From NCBI GenBank assembly GCA_964426545.1, contig CAYRQP010000003.1:62001-126000 (forward strand): a DNA stretch of 64,000 bases. Reading direction: 5' to 3'. The notes below the pieces were generated by a model, which was given only the letters and a program-made list of their open reading frames with translations, had not been told where the DNA came from and made no database searches. Below are positions 35,057-42,453 of this stretch, piece by piece. A program made the position numbers and the translations under genes. Within the stretch, counting starts at the first letter, position 1. The number at the start of each line of letters is the position of its first letter. The stretch comes from CAYRQP01 sp964426545 (GTDB lineage Bacteria > Fermentibacterota > Fermentibacteria > Fermentibacterales > JCC-6).

Positions 35057-36304
35057 ATGCTTGACAGATACTTGCTGCGAAATAACCCCGAAAAGGTCAG
35101 ACAGGGGACAATCGACAAGGGAGAGTCCTGCTATATAGATGAATGGCTGCTAATTGATTCTGAACGCAGAATATTGCTTCAGAAATCAGAGAATCTACGC
35201 GCCAGAAAGAATGTCCTTTCCACGGAAGTCTCCGAAATCAGGAAAGCCGGGGGGAACGCCGATGAACAGATAGCCGAAAGCAAAATAGTCGGTGAGAATA
35301 TCGCATTGCTGGAAAAGGAAAAGATCGCTCAAGAGAACAAATTAAAGGAACTTGAACTTACCTTTCCTAACATCCCCGATCCTGATGTCCCTGTGGGTGC
35401 TGATGAATCAGACAACATCATTCAGCGGACAAATGGTGAAACTCCGATTTTCGATTTCGAAGCAAAGCCCCATTGGGAATTAATGGAAAATCAGTTGGAT
35501 TCGAAGGCATCTGGAGAAATTGCCGGGTCTAATTTTATTCTTTTTCGCGGATGGGCCGCCCGTCTTCAGCGTAAACTTATCTCCTGGATGATGGACTTCA
35601 ACGCTGATGCCGGGCTCGAAGAAGTGTGGGTGCCTTTCCTTGCTTCGACCGGGAGTATGGTGACCACCGGACAGATTCCTAAACTCAAAGATGATATGTA
35701 CAAAATCGATGGTGATGATCTGTATCTGATACCTACAGGTGAAGTTCCGATTACTAACATTTATCGAGGCACTATGCTGACCGAGAAGAAGCTTCCAATA
35801 AGAATGTTCGGCTACACTCCCTGTTTCCGAAGGGAAGCCGGAAGTTACGGAAAGGAAACGCGTGGACTTAACAGAGTACATCAATTCGAAAAAGTCGAAA
35901 TGGTTACCCTGGCACATCCCGAAAATTCAGATGAGATGCTTGAAACAATGGTGTCTCATGTAGAAGAAATGCTAAAACATCTCGGACTCCCGTATCGAGT
36001 CAGTTTGCTTGCCACCGGTGACTTGAGTTTCGCCGCCGCAAAATGCTATGATGTCGAAGTATGGGCAGCCGGACAGGGAAAATGGCTGGAAGTCTCATCA
36101 ATTTCCAATTTCAAGGATTTCCAGGCAAGGCGGGGGAATATCAGGTTCCGCCCGGACGGAGGTGGTAAACCGTTGTTTGTCCACACTCTCAACGGTTCCG
36201 CTCTCGCTCTTCCCCGAATAATTGCAGCCCTCGTCGAGAATAACCAGAATGCCGACGGAACTATCGACCTAAATAAGGTGCCAGGACACTTAATTGCTGA
36301 ATGA
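35057..36304 (+). CDS. serS: Seryl-tRNA synthetase
   Basis: SerS charges tRNA-Ser with serine. The N-terminal coiled-coil arm (about residues 30-105) binds the tRNA. The class II core has TGEVPITNIYRG, motif 2 in CFRREAGSYGKET with RVHQFEKVE, and motif 3 NGSALALPRIIAALVE. ATG with AAGGAG upstream. The last residues (KVPGHLIAE) are encoded by the left arm of a 23-base palindrome that continues past the stop codon, so the native C-terminus seems to have been replaced by repeat sequence. Catalytic parts are untouched. It is the last gene of the glycan run. Confidence 0.96.
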   Translation: MLDRYLLRNNPEKVRQGTIDKGESCYIDEWLLIDSERRILLQKSENLRARKNVLSTEVSEIRKAGGNADEQIAESKIVGENIALLEKEKIAQENKLKELELTFPNIPDPDVPVGADESDNIIQRTNGETPIFDFEAKPHWELMENQLDSKASGEIAGSNFILFRGWAARLQRKLISWMMDFNADAGLEEVWVPFLASTGSMVTTGQIPKLKDDMYKIDGDDLYLIPTGEVPITNIYRGTMLTEKKLPIRMFGYTPCFRREAGSYGKETRGLNRVHQFEKVEMVTLAHPENSDEMLETMVSHVEEMLKHLGLPYRVSLLATGDLSFAAAKCYDVEVWAAGQGKWLEVSSISNFKDFQARRGNIRFRPDGGGKPLFVHTLNGSALALPRIIAALVENNQNADGTIDLNKVPGHLIAE

Positions 36305-36348
36305 ACCCCGCCATAACCTGCAAATAATTAAGTGTCCTGGCACCTTAT
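36273..36348. repeat. Perfect 23-base palindrome spanning the serS stop
   Basis: The arms at 36273-36295 and 36326-36348 are exact reverse complements (ATAAGGTGCCAGGACACTTA plus ATT) around a 30-base loop holding the serS stop codon. The RNA hairpin could end transcription or stabilise the 3' end. The arm shares AATTAAGTGTC with the element at 676-718. Confidence 0.88.
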
Positions 36349-36396
36349 CTTGTATATATTACCTGTGTTAATATTAACTTTCACGAAGGGAACATT

Positions 36397-36999
36397 ATGA
36401 GATTCTTTGTTTTTGTCATTGTCCTGCTCGCTGCTCAATTTGCCTTCGCGGGTTTCGAAACCTGCGGCTGGGAAGGCACCGGTACCATTCTCGGCTATTA
36501 TGGCGCGGGTGAGCCTCCCATCATTGCTGAAATTTCTACTGAGCGGGTTTATGCGGGCGCACAGTCTCTCTATCTCGAAGACAACGCTCCTTCCGGTACT
36601 CCACAGGCTTTTGTTGCATGGATTGTAGGTCTATCGGGCGGGGATGAAGTAGCTGTTTCTATCTGGCGTTTCGATGATACCCCGGGTGCTGCTCCTTCAG
36701 CCAGAATTTGGGGACACTGGAATGATGACCCTAATGACATCAGCGTCTATAACGGCAGTGCCGGCGGTAATTCCGACTACGGCACCGGAGAAGGATGGGA
36801 CCTCGTGGAATACACCTGGACTGTCGAAGAAGGACACACCGGGCTTGTTATTGAAGTAAGAACATATTCCAGCGCAGGCGATATTGTCTGGGTCGATGAT
36901 TTGACTGTTTCGGCACCTGAGGGAGCAACTATCTATACCCCCGACAACTATGTACCGATTGCAAGCACAACCTGGGGTGAGATCAAAGCAGTATTCTAA
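36397..36999 (+). CDS. Secreted beta-sandwich (carbohydrate-binding-like) protein
   Basis: The 200-residue product starts with a signal peptide (MRFFVFVIVLLAAQFAFA). The mature part looks like a single jelly-roll domain: an early FETCGWEG, SLYLEDNAPSGTPQAFVAW, and a late VWVDDLTVSAPEG strand that is typical of carbohydrate-binding modules. It ends with TTWGEIKAVF, which may be a C-terminal sorting or docking tail, but that is not established. ATG with GAAGGGA upstream. It stands alone between two palindromic repeats. Ligand unknown. Confidence 0.68.
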   Translation: MRFFVFVIVLLAAQFAFAGFETCGWEGTGTILGYYGAGEPPIIAEISTERVYAGAQSLYLEDNAPSGTPQAFVAWIVGLSGGDEVAVSIWRFDDTPGAAPSARIWGHWNDDPNDISVYNGSAGGNSDYGTGEGWDLVEYTWTVEEGHTGLVIEVRTYSSAGDIVWVDDLTVSAPEGATIYTPDNYVPIASTTWGEIKAVF

Positions 37000-37022
37000 C
37001 CAACGTGACACCGACTAATCCC

Positions 37023-37107
37023 ATATAGGGACATGATTTCTTCGTGTCCTGTTGTGCTGTTAGATCTTCGCGTCCCCGGCAAACGGCAGATTAAGGTGTC
37101 ATGGTAC
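37023..37107. repeat. Dispersed repeat pair: GGGACATGA palindrome plus AAGGTGTC half-element
   Basis: 37023-37060 repeats the element at 624-660 with few changes (GGGACATGATTTCTTCGTGTCC, then GTTGTGCTGT). From 37090, ATTAAGGTGTCATGGTACT matches one arm of the 676-718 palindrome. The two element types thus occur next to each other here as they do upstream of argF. The half-element ends just before the ogt start codon and may supply its ribosome site. Confidence 0.7.
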
Positions 37108-37108
37108 T

Positions 37109-37615
37109 ATGAATAAATATCAATACTCTACGCCGCTTTCCTTCACATCGTGGATTATTCATCTTACGACTGCGGGTGTCAGTCGTATCACGGATTCTGC
37201 TTATGACAAAAGTATCCCTTCTCTTCCCGTTTCTCCGCTCAAGAATTGGCTCGACGCCTTTTTCGAAGGGAATCCTATTGATATAGATTTTGACATCTAT
37301 ATTCCTAATTTCCCACCTTTCTATTCAAAGGTATGGCACAAATTAACAGGAATCCCCTATGGCACGATGGTTACCTATAAAGAACTGGCATCATTACTGA
37401 ATAATCCTAATGCTGTGCGTGCTGTAGGTTCTGCATGTGCACAAAACCCCCTCTCGCTTGTTCTTCCCTGCCACCGGGTTGTCGGGACAAGCTGTATCGG
37501 CGGTTTTTCGGCCCTAGGTGGAATAACCTTGAAACAAAGTCTTATCGACATGGAAAAGAAGCATCTCCACAATACTACGAAAGAACCGATTGTAAAATTG
37601 CAGACTCTGCAATGA
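37109..37615 (+). CDS. ogt: Methylated-DNA-protein cysteine methyltransferase
   Basis: The enzyme removes alkyl groups from O6 of guanine onto its own cysteine. The 168-residue protein has IPYGTMVTYKELAS of the DNA-binding helix region, AVRAVGSACAQNPLSLVLPCHRVV with the acceptor Cys121, and GGFSALGGITLKQSLIDME. The N-terminal domain is poorly conserved, as usual. The start lies directly after a repeat half-element whose AAGGTG may act as ribosome site. No neighbour points to a regulon. Confidence 0.93.
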   Translation: MNKYQYSTPLSFTSWIIHLTTAGVSRITDSAYDKSIPSLPVSPLKNWLDAFFEGNPIDIDFDIYIPNFPPFYSKVWHKLTGIPYGTMVTYKELASLLNNPNAVRAVGSACAQNPLSLVLPCHRVVGTSCIGGFSALGGITLKQSLIDMEKKHLHNTTKEPIVKLQTLQ

Positions 37616-37754
37616 GAAAGGTGCATTTGTTAGTATTTGAAGGGTCTTCTTCTTATATTTCCGTTTTGGTATTTACAGGATTTGATTTTCTGCTGACTTT
37701 TAATTCTTAGCGACAGCAGCCATAACTATCCTGAGATTATTCAATGGGGTTAAT

Positions 37755-40022
37755 TTGCCGGTTTCCACTACAAAAGAAGAATCTCCTAAGTTTGGGACTT
37801 TCCTTGGTGTGTTCACGCCGAGTACGCTGACCATTATCGGTCTGATAATGTATCTCAGACTCGGATGGGTAGTTGGTAACCTCGGACTGCCGATGACTAT
37901 TCTGGTTGTTCTTATCTCCTGTTCGATAACATTCATTACCGCCTTCAGTGCTTCTGCCATAGCCACAAACATCAGAATAGGCATTGGTGGTGAATATTAT
38001 ATGATTGCCCGCAGTCTTGGGTTGGAATTTGGCGGTGCAATTGGCATTCCGCTGTATCTCTGCAGAACTTTAAGCATAACATTCTATAGTTTTGGGCTGG
38101 CTGAAGCTGTTTCACTCGTCCTTGAAAACTGGATGATCCTCCCTTCATACGCTGTACCACTGTCTGCAGCAATTATTATTGTCGTTATAACAGCTCTTTC
38201 GGGAAAAAGTGCTGCTCTGGCTTTAAAATTACAGATTCCCATCATGATAGCAGTGGCTCTTTCGCTGGCAGCTTTATTTATCGGCGGTCTCTCTGCCGGA
38301 ATTCATGCTCCTGTAGCGGTGGCATCTGCTGAGAACCCCGAAGGCTTCTGGTATGTCTTTGCTATCTTCTTCCCTGCGGTCACAGGATTCACGGCAGGCA
38401 TTGGAATGAGCGGTGATTTGAAGAACTCCAGCAAGAGTATTCCGAGGGGAACCCTTCTTGCTGTCCTCACCGGTGCTCTCATTTATGTGGCAATCCCTGT
38501 TTTGTTCTCTATTTCAAACGCTGTCTCCCCCGGAATGCTGTCAATAGACGGTGTGGGCGTGTGGACAGGTATTGCTCTATTTGGCCCCGTTCTCGTTTTT
38601 GCGGGTATGTGGGGGGCTATTCTCTCTTCTGCTTTCGGGAGCGTACTGACAGGACCGCGGGTTCTGCTGGCGCTTTCGAAGGACGGACTTGCCCCCCGTT
38701 TTCTTTCCAGGCTCTCAGCTAAAGGCCAGCCTACCATTGCTACCTGGATTACGGGTATCATCGCTCTCTCTGCAGTATTCCTCGGTTCTCTAAATGCTGT
38801 TGCACAATTCGTCACCGTTCTCTTTCTTACTCTTTATGTAATCATCAACTTTAGTGCAGCAGCCGAGAAGATTGTCCGCGATCCGTCCTACCGCCCTACT
38901 ATCAATGTCCCATGGTATGTTTCCATTTTAGGTTCCTTTGGCGCTTTATATGTGATGTACCTCCTCAACCCCCTTGCCTGCGTTGGAGCAATTCTCATCG
39001 AAATCACTATTTATTTCGTCCTACACAGAAAATCTCTACAAAAACGATGGGGGGATGTAAGGGCCGGATTCTGGCTTTCGTTTTCAAGGTTTGCTCTGAC
39101 TAAACTCGAGAAACACAGGATAGAACCAAGGAACTGGCGACCGAACATAATTGTATTCACCGGTGATATAGAAAAGCAGATCGACATGGTCTATTTCGCA
39201 ACCTGCTTGAACCAGAATAGAGGTGTGGTCAATGCATGCTGCGTTATCGAAGGTACTATCAGTAGGGATGATTTCGATATAGAAAAAATAGAATCTGATA
39301 TGAGGGATATTCTCAAGAAAAATGATATCTCCGCTTTCTGTGAAGTGAACATTGTGCCTGATTTTGTTACGGGTGCTATCGACATAGCCCAGATTAACGG
39401 TGTCGGTAATCTTCGCGCAAATACTGTAATGTTCGGATGGCCGAATGATAGAGACAGACTGGATGCAATGCTATCTATTATGCGAACCATCTCGAAGATC
39501 GGCAAAAGCACTATTATTGCAAAATTGAATAACCTCAAGGTGGAAAGACCTGATAGGCGTATCGATATCTGGTGGGGAGGAATGGAGAATAATGGTGACT
39601 TGATGCTTCTTTTCGCACATCTTCTGCAAATGAACCCGCGTTGGAAGGACTCCGCTATTGTCCTTCGCACAATAGTCAATGACCCGGCTGAGAAAGATGA
39701 GATGGAAATCAACCTTGCAGAAACAATCAAATCTGTACGGATTAAAGCCGAAAGCAGAGTTACAATAAAGGGCAGTCATGAGAGATATGAAGACATCATC
39801 AGATCCCAAAGCCAGTCTGCCGCCATCACTTTCCTTGGGCTGATGATTCCCGATAGACAAAAAGAACACGAATACAGCGGCAGGCTGATAGAACTCTCCG
39901 AAGGACTACAATCCGTTGTCTATGTCAGAAATGCAAGCGAGTTTTCCGGCAAACTCTTTTTTTCCTCTGACGACCATTCTAATTCAGAATCGGAAGAACT
40001 TCCTCCTTCCAACAGCAATTAA
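37755..40022 (+). CDS. Cation-chloride-cotransporter-like APC-superfamily transporter
   Basis: The 755-residue protein has a membrane part of about twelve helices (residues 15-420) opening with FGTFLGVFTPSTLTIIGLIMYLRLGWVVG, the hallmark of the CCC family within the APC superfamily, and a soluble C-terminal domain of about 300 residues with INGVGNLRANTVMFGWPN, RIDIWWGG and a LLFAHLLQMNPRWKDS stretch, as in eukaryotic K-Cl and Na-K-Cl carriers. It probably moves ions or amino acids; the substrate is not predictable. TTG start with GGGGT upstream. The stop overlaps a convergent gene by four bases. Confidence 0.85.
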   Translation: MPVSTTKEESPKFGTFLGVFTPSTLTIIGLIMYLRLGWVVGNLGLPMTILVVLISCSITFITAFSASAIATNIRIGIGGEYYMIARSLGLEFGGAIGIPLYLCRTLSITFYSFGLAEAVSLVLENWMILPSYAVPLSAAIIIVVITALSGKSAALALKLQIPIMIAVALSLAALFIGGLSAGIHAPVAVASAENPEGFWYVFAIFFPAVTGFTAGIGMSGDLKNSSKSIPRGTLLAVLTGALIYVAIPVLFSISNAVSPGMLSIDGVGVWTGIALFGPVLVFAGMWGAILSSAFGSVLTGPRVLLALSKDGLAPRFLSRLSAKGQPTIATWITGIIALSAVFLGSLNAVAQFVTVLFLTLYVIINFSAAAEKIVRDPSYRPTINVPWYVSILGSFGALYVMYLLNPLACVGAILIEITIYFVLHRKSLQKRWGDVRAGFWLSFSRFALTKLEKHRIEPRNWRPNIIVFTGDIEKQIDMVYFATCLNQNRGVVNACCVIEGTISRDDFDIEKIESDMRDILKKNDISAFCEVNIVPDFVTGAIDIAQINGVGNLRANTVMFGWPNDRDRLDAMLSIMRTISKIGKSTIIAKLNNLKVERPDRRIDIWWGGMENNGDLMLLFAHLLQMNPRWKDSAIVLRTIVNDPAEKDEMEINLAETIKSVRIKAESRVTIKGSHERYEDIIRSQSQSAAITFLGLMIPDRQKEHEYSGRLIELSEGLQSVVYVRNASEFSGKLFFSSDDHSNSESEELPPSNSN

Positions 40023-40477
40023 GAAACAGTTTCCAGGTCTGCAAGAATTAAGTTTCGGCTCTCTTTATCTTCAACTGATTCAGCCAAATCAGTGGCTTTT
40101 TTCTTGGCCTTTTCCGCTGCCGCCTTATCCCCATTTAACATATGTGCTCTTGCCAGCGCTTCGAATGCATAACCGACATAAAACGGTTCCAGTCCTGCTT
40201 CTTCGCTGATCTTTACGCACCTGCCCGCATAATCAAGTGCTTCTTCGCCTTTACCGGCAACGGCATAAGCACGGCCCAGTTGCCAGTAAGAAATAGATAG
40301 GTTCTCCTGCGTGTGGCCTTCCACCTGCAGCCAGTGCCAGAGAGAGACTTCGCTCAGTCTGCACATCTCCTCATTTTCTTCTTCTGTTCTTTCTGCCTTG
40401 TCAATGAGCCCCCAGCACCTGTTAAAGCAGTCCGATGCAAAATACTTATGTATCTTCTGTACATCAGGTTTCCCCAT
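40019..40477 (-). CDS. TPR-like small protein
   Basis: The 152-residue product is helical with two tetratricopeptide-like units: ISYWQLGRAYAVAGKGEEALDYA and VGYAFEALARAHMLNGDKAAAEKA. The first 50 residues include NRCWGLIDKAERTEEE. Similar short TPR proteins of unknown role occur in many bacteria. It converges on the transporter gene and has a spacer of about 96 bases to elbB on its upstream side, where both promoters must lie. Confidence 0.7.
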   Translation of the reverse strand: MGKPDVQKIHKYFASDCFNRCWGLIDKAERTEEENEEMCRLSEVSLWHWLQVEGHTQENLSISYWQLGRAYAVAGKGEEALDYAGRCVKISEEAGLEPFYVGYAFEALARAHMLNGDKAAAEKAKKKATDLAESVEDKESRNLILADLETVS

Positions 40478-40573
40478 CCTTCTCCTCCTGTCAAACTACA
40501 TATGACAATATTACCAATGTACCATATATTAAATTCTGGTAATCTACACGCAATATAAGAGAAAGGCAGAACA

Positions 40574-41227
40574 ATGAAAAAAAGAACTGCAGTAGTCCTC
40601 AGCGGATGCGGAGTAAATGACGGGACTGAAATACACGAAGCGGTTGCCGCTGTTATCGCCCTTGATAGAGCCGGCTTAGATATAGTCTATGTTGCTCCGG
40701 ACATGGAGCAGACAGATAGCATAAACCATCTTGATGCTGATATTCCGCAGCCATCACGAAATGTTCTCGTCGAATCAGCAAGGATAGCACGGGGAGATAT
40801 AAAGGACATCAAAAGGCTTCTTCCTTCTGAATATGACGCCATTCTCATCCCGGGAGGGTTCGGCGCAGCAAAGAACCTGTCAACTTTCGCAAAAGAAGGT
40901 CCGCAATGCTCTGTGATCAAAGAAGTCAAAGATCTTATCGTTGAAGCCCTTCAGGACAAAAAGCCCATAGCCGCAATGTGCATAGCTCCGGTTATTCTTG
41001 CTAAAACAATCCCTGGAGCAACGGTTACACTCGGCACAAGCGATGAGATTGCCGGTGCTGTCAGAGCAATGGGCGGGACCCACGTTTCCTGTGATTCCGG
41101 TGGGGCGGTGGTTGATGCGGAAAACAAACTTGTTACAACTCCTGCATACATGCTTGCAAAAGGACCTGCTGAAGTATTTGCAGGAGCTGAAGCTCTCGTT
41201 GCTGAATTAGTCAGGCTGCTTCAGTAA
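40574..41227 (+). CDS. elbB: ElbB-type DJ-1/PfpI family glyoxalase
   Basis: The 217-residue protein has AVVLSGCGVNDGTEIHEA at the start, the PGGFGAAKN loop, and IAAMCIAPVILAK with the nucleophile Cys136. This matches ElbB (isoprenoid biosynthesis protein with amidotransferase-like domain), which has glyoxalase activity; its link to isoprenoids in E. coli is by overexpression effect only. ATG with GAGAAAGG upstream. Short spacing suggests cotranscription with the two genes downstream. Confidence 0.92.
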   Translation: MKKRTAVVLSGCGVNDGTEIHEAVAAVIALDRAGLDIVYVAPDMEQTDSINHLDADIPQPSRNVLVESARIARGDIKDIKRLLPSEYDAILIPGGFGAAKNLSTFAKEGPQCSVIKEVKDLIVEALQDKKPIAAMCIAPVILAKTIPGATVTLGTSDEIAGAVRAMGGTHVSCDSGGAVVDAENKLVTTPAYMLAKGPAEVFAGAEALVAELVRLLQ

Positions 41228-41248
41228 TCCTGCTGTGAATAGGCCGGC

Positions 41249-41968
41249 ATGAAATATGATACTTTGGCTGATAGTCCCGGTTGGCTCGATATAATCAATG
41301 AGATTCATAGTACGGCATGGCCCGTTTTTCTGAGCGAAGACAAAGTAGTAAAGAAATACTGGCGAAAACTTTACGATCTCTTCCCTGAATATCAACTGGT
41401 CTTTACCGAAGGAGAGCAAACCATCGGCCTTGCAAATTGCTTCCCGATTCACTGGAACGGTGAAATTCCCGACCTCCCCGCAGGATTAGACCATTCCCTT
41501 GAAATCATCATCGAAAATAGGAACAACCCGAATACACTTCTTGCGGGTGCGGTTGTTGTCAGGAAAGAGTTTTCGCGACGGGGTTTTAGTTCGAAGATCC
41601 TAGAGGTAATAAAGAATACTGGAACAGAGAAAGGATTCAGTAATCTCATAGTTCCGGTACGGCCTGTTCTAAAAACTGAATACCCAAAAGTTCCCATGGA
41701 GGACTACATGTTGCGGAAGAAGGGACAGTTGCCTTTCGATCCCTGGCTGAGAGTACATGTCATGAGCGGCGGCACTATTTTGAAGGTAGCTTACCCTTCG
41801 ATGACGGTAACCGGTTCCGTTGCAGAGTGGGAAGAATGGACAGGATTAAAGTTCAGCCACAGCAGCAAATACACTATTCCCGGAGCCTTAAGTCCCGTAA
41901 GGATAGATTTGGAAAATGACACCGGTGAATACATCGAGTCAAATGTCTGGGTTGCATACCAACTCTAA
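41249..41968 (+). CDS. GNAT-like acetyltransferase
   Basis: The 239-residue product has the features of a GNAT enzyme subgroup: LLAGAVVVRKEFSRRGFSSKILE as the acyl-CoA loop, FSNLIVPVRPVLKTEYPKV, and then QLPFDPWLRVHV and a SMTVTGSVAEWEEWTG stretch seen in a family of uncharacterised bacterial proteins. The substrate is unknown. It follows elbB by about 20 bases and precedes another small gene at similar spacing. Confidence 0.75.
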   Translation: MKYDTLADSPGWLDIINEIHSTAWPVFLSEDKVVKKYWRKLYDLFPEYQLVFTEGEQTIGLANCFPIHWNGEIPDLPAGLDHSLEIIIENRNNPNTLLAGAVVVRKEFSRRGFSSKILEVIKNTGTEKGFSNLIVPVRPVLKTEYPKVPMEDYMLRKKGQLPFDPWLRVHVMSGGTILKVAYPSMTVTGSVAEWEEWTGLKFSHSSKYTIPGALSPVRIDLENDTGEYIESNVWVAYQL

Positions 41969-41989
41969 ACCGCAGAAAATGAGGATAAT

Positions 41990-42304
41990 GTGATTTTTCC
42001 AACAGAATTAATGGAGTTTCTTGAAAATGCCCCCTGGATATTTGCGATAACTTATGCGGAGACTTGGCCACATCATTACATATTGAAAAAACAGGTTGAC
42101 GAAATATTGTTTGTCGAAGCGGTCAAACACATAAGAAAACACGGAACTGAAGGACCTTTCTACACGCAGAAGTACATATACTTCGAAGAGAACGGTCTGG
42201 TTTACTGGACTATGGGTGCCCCTATCGAAAAGACCATTCTAATCAACCGATGTCCAAAGGAAGAGACCTATGAATCCCGCCTAAAAGCCGGAGCGCTACC
42301 GTAA
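41990..42304 (+). CDS. Small conserved protein of unknown function
   Basis: The 104-residue product contains APWIFAITYAETWPHHY near its start and GLVYWTMGAPIEKTILINR near its end, a pattern I know from an unnamed family of small bacterial proteins. No membrane segment, metal motif or enzyme motif is visible. GTG start with GAGG placed 5 bases before it. It closes the elbB-GNAT run. Confidence 0.7.
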   Translation: MIFPTELMEFLENAPWIFAITYAETWPHHYILKKQVDEILFVEAVKHIRKHGTEGPFYTQKYIYFEENGLVYWTMGAPIEKTILINRCPKEETYESRLKAGALP

Positions 42305-42401
42305 ACAGAAAGGTGTCGGAGTTACTGATTACCACCTAAAAACGCAACCAACCCCCTCTGTCTGTTAATGAATTGCATTTGTCATACAACTAACCCTCTC
42401 C

Positions 42402-42429
42402 TTGACACCATTTTGCTATATGGTATTTT
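42402..42429 (+). promoter_or_regulatory. Putative sigma-70 promoter of the PDZ-protease gene
   Basis: A perfect TTGACA is followed at 16 bases by TATTTT. The gene's ribosome site AAAGGGGA lies shortly downstream. The -10 is weak (4 of 6 matches). Confidence 0.45.
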
Positions 42430-42453
42430 CTATAAAACGAAAGGGGATAATAA

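Noticed and set aside
36970..36999. C-terminal TWGEIKAVF of the beta-sandwich protein as a type IX-like sorting tail
   Set aside because: Only one protein in the window shows it and no secretion gene is present, so it cannot be supported.
42305..42345. AAGGTGTC at 42311 as another palindromic repeat copy
   Set aside because: Only eight bases match and no inverted arm is found.
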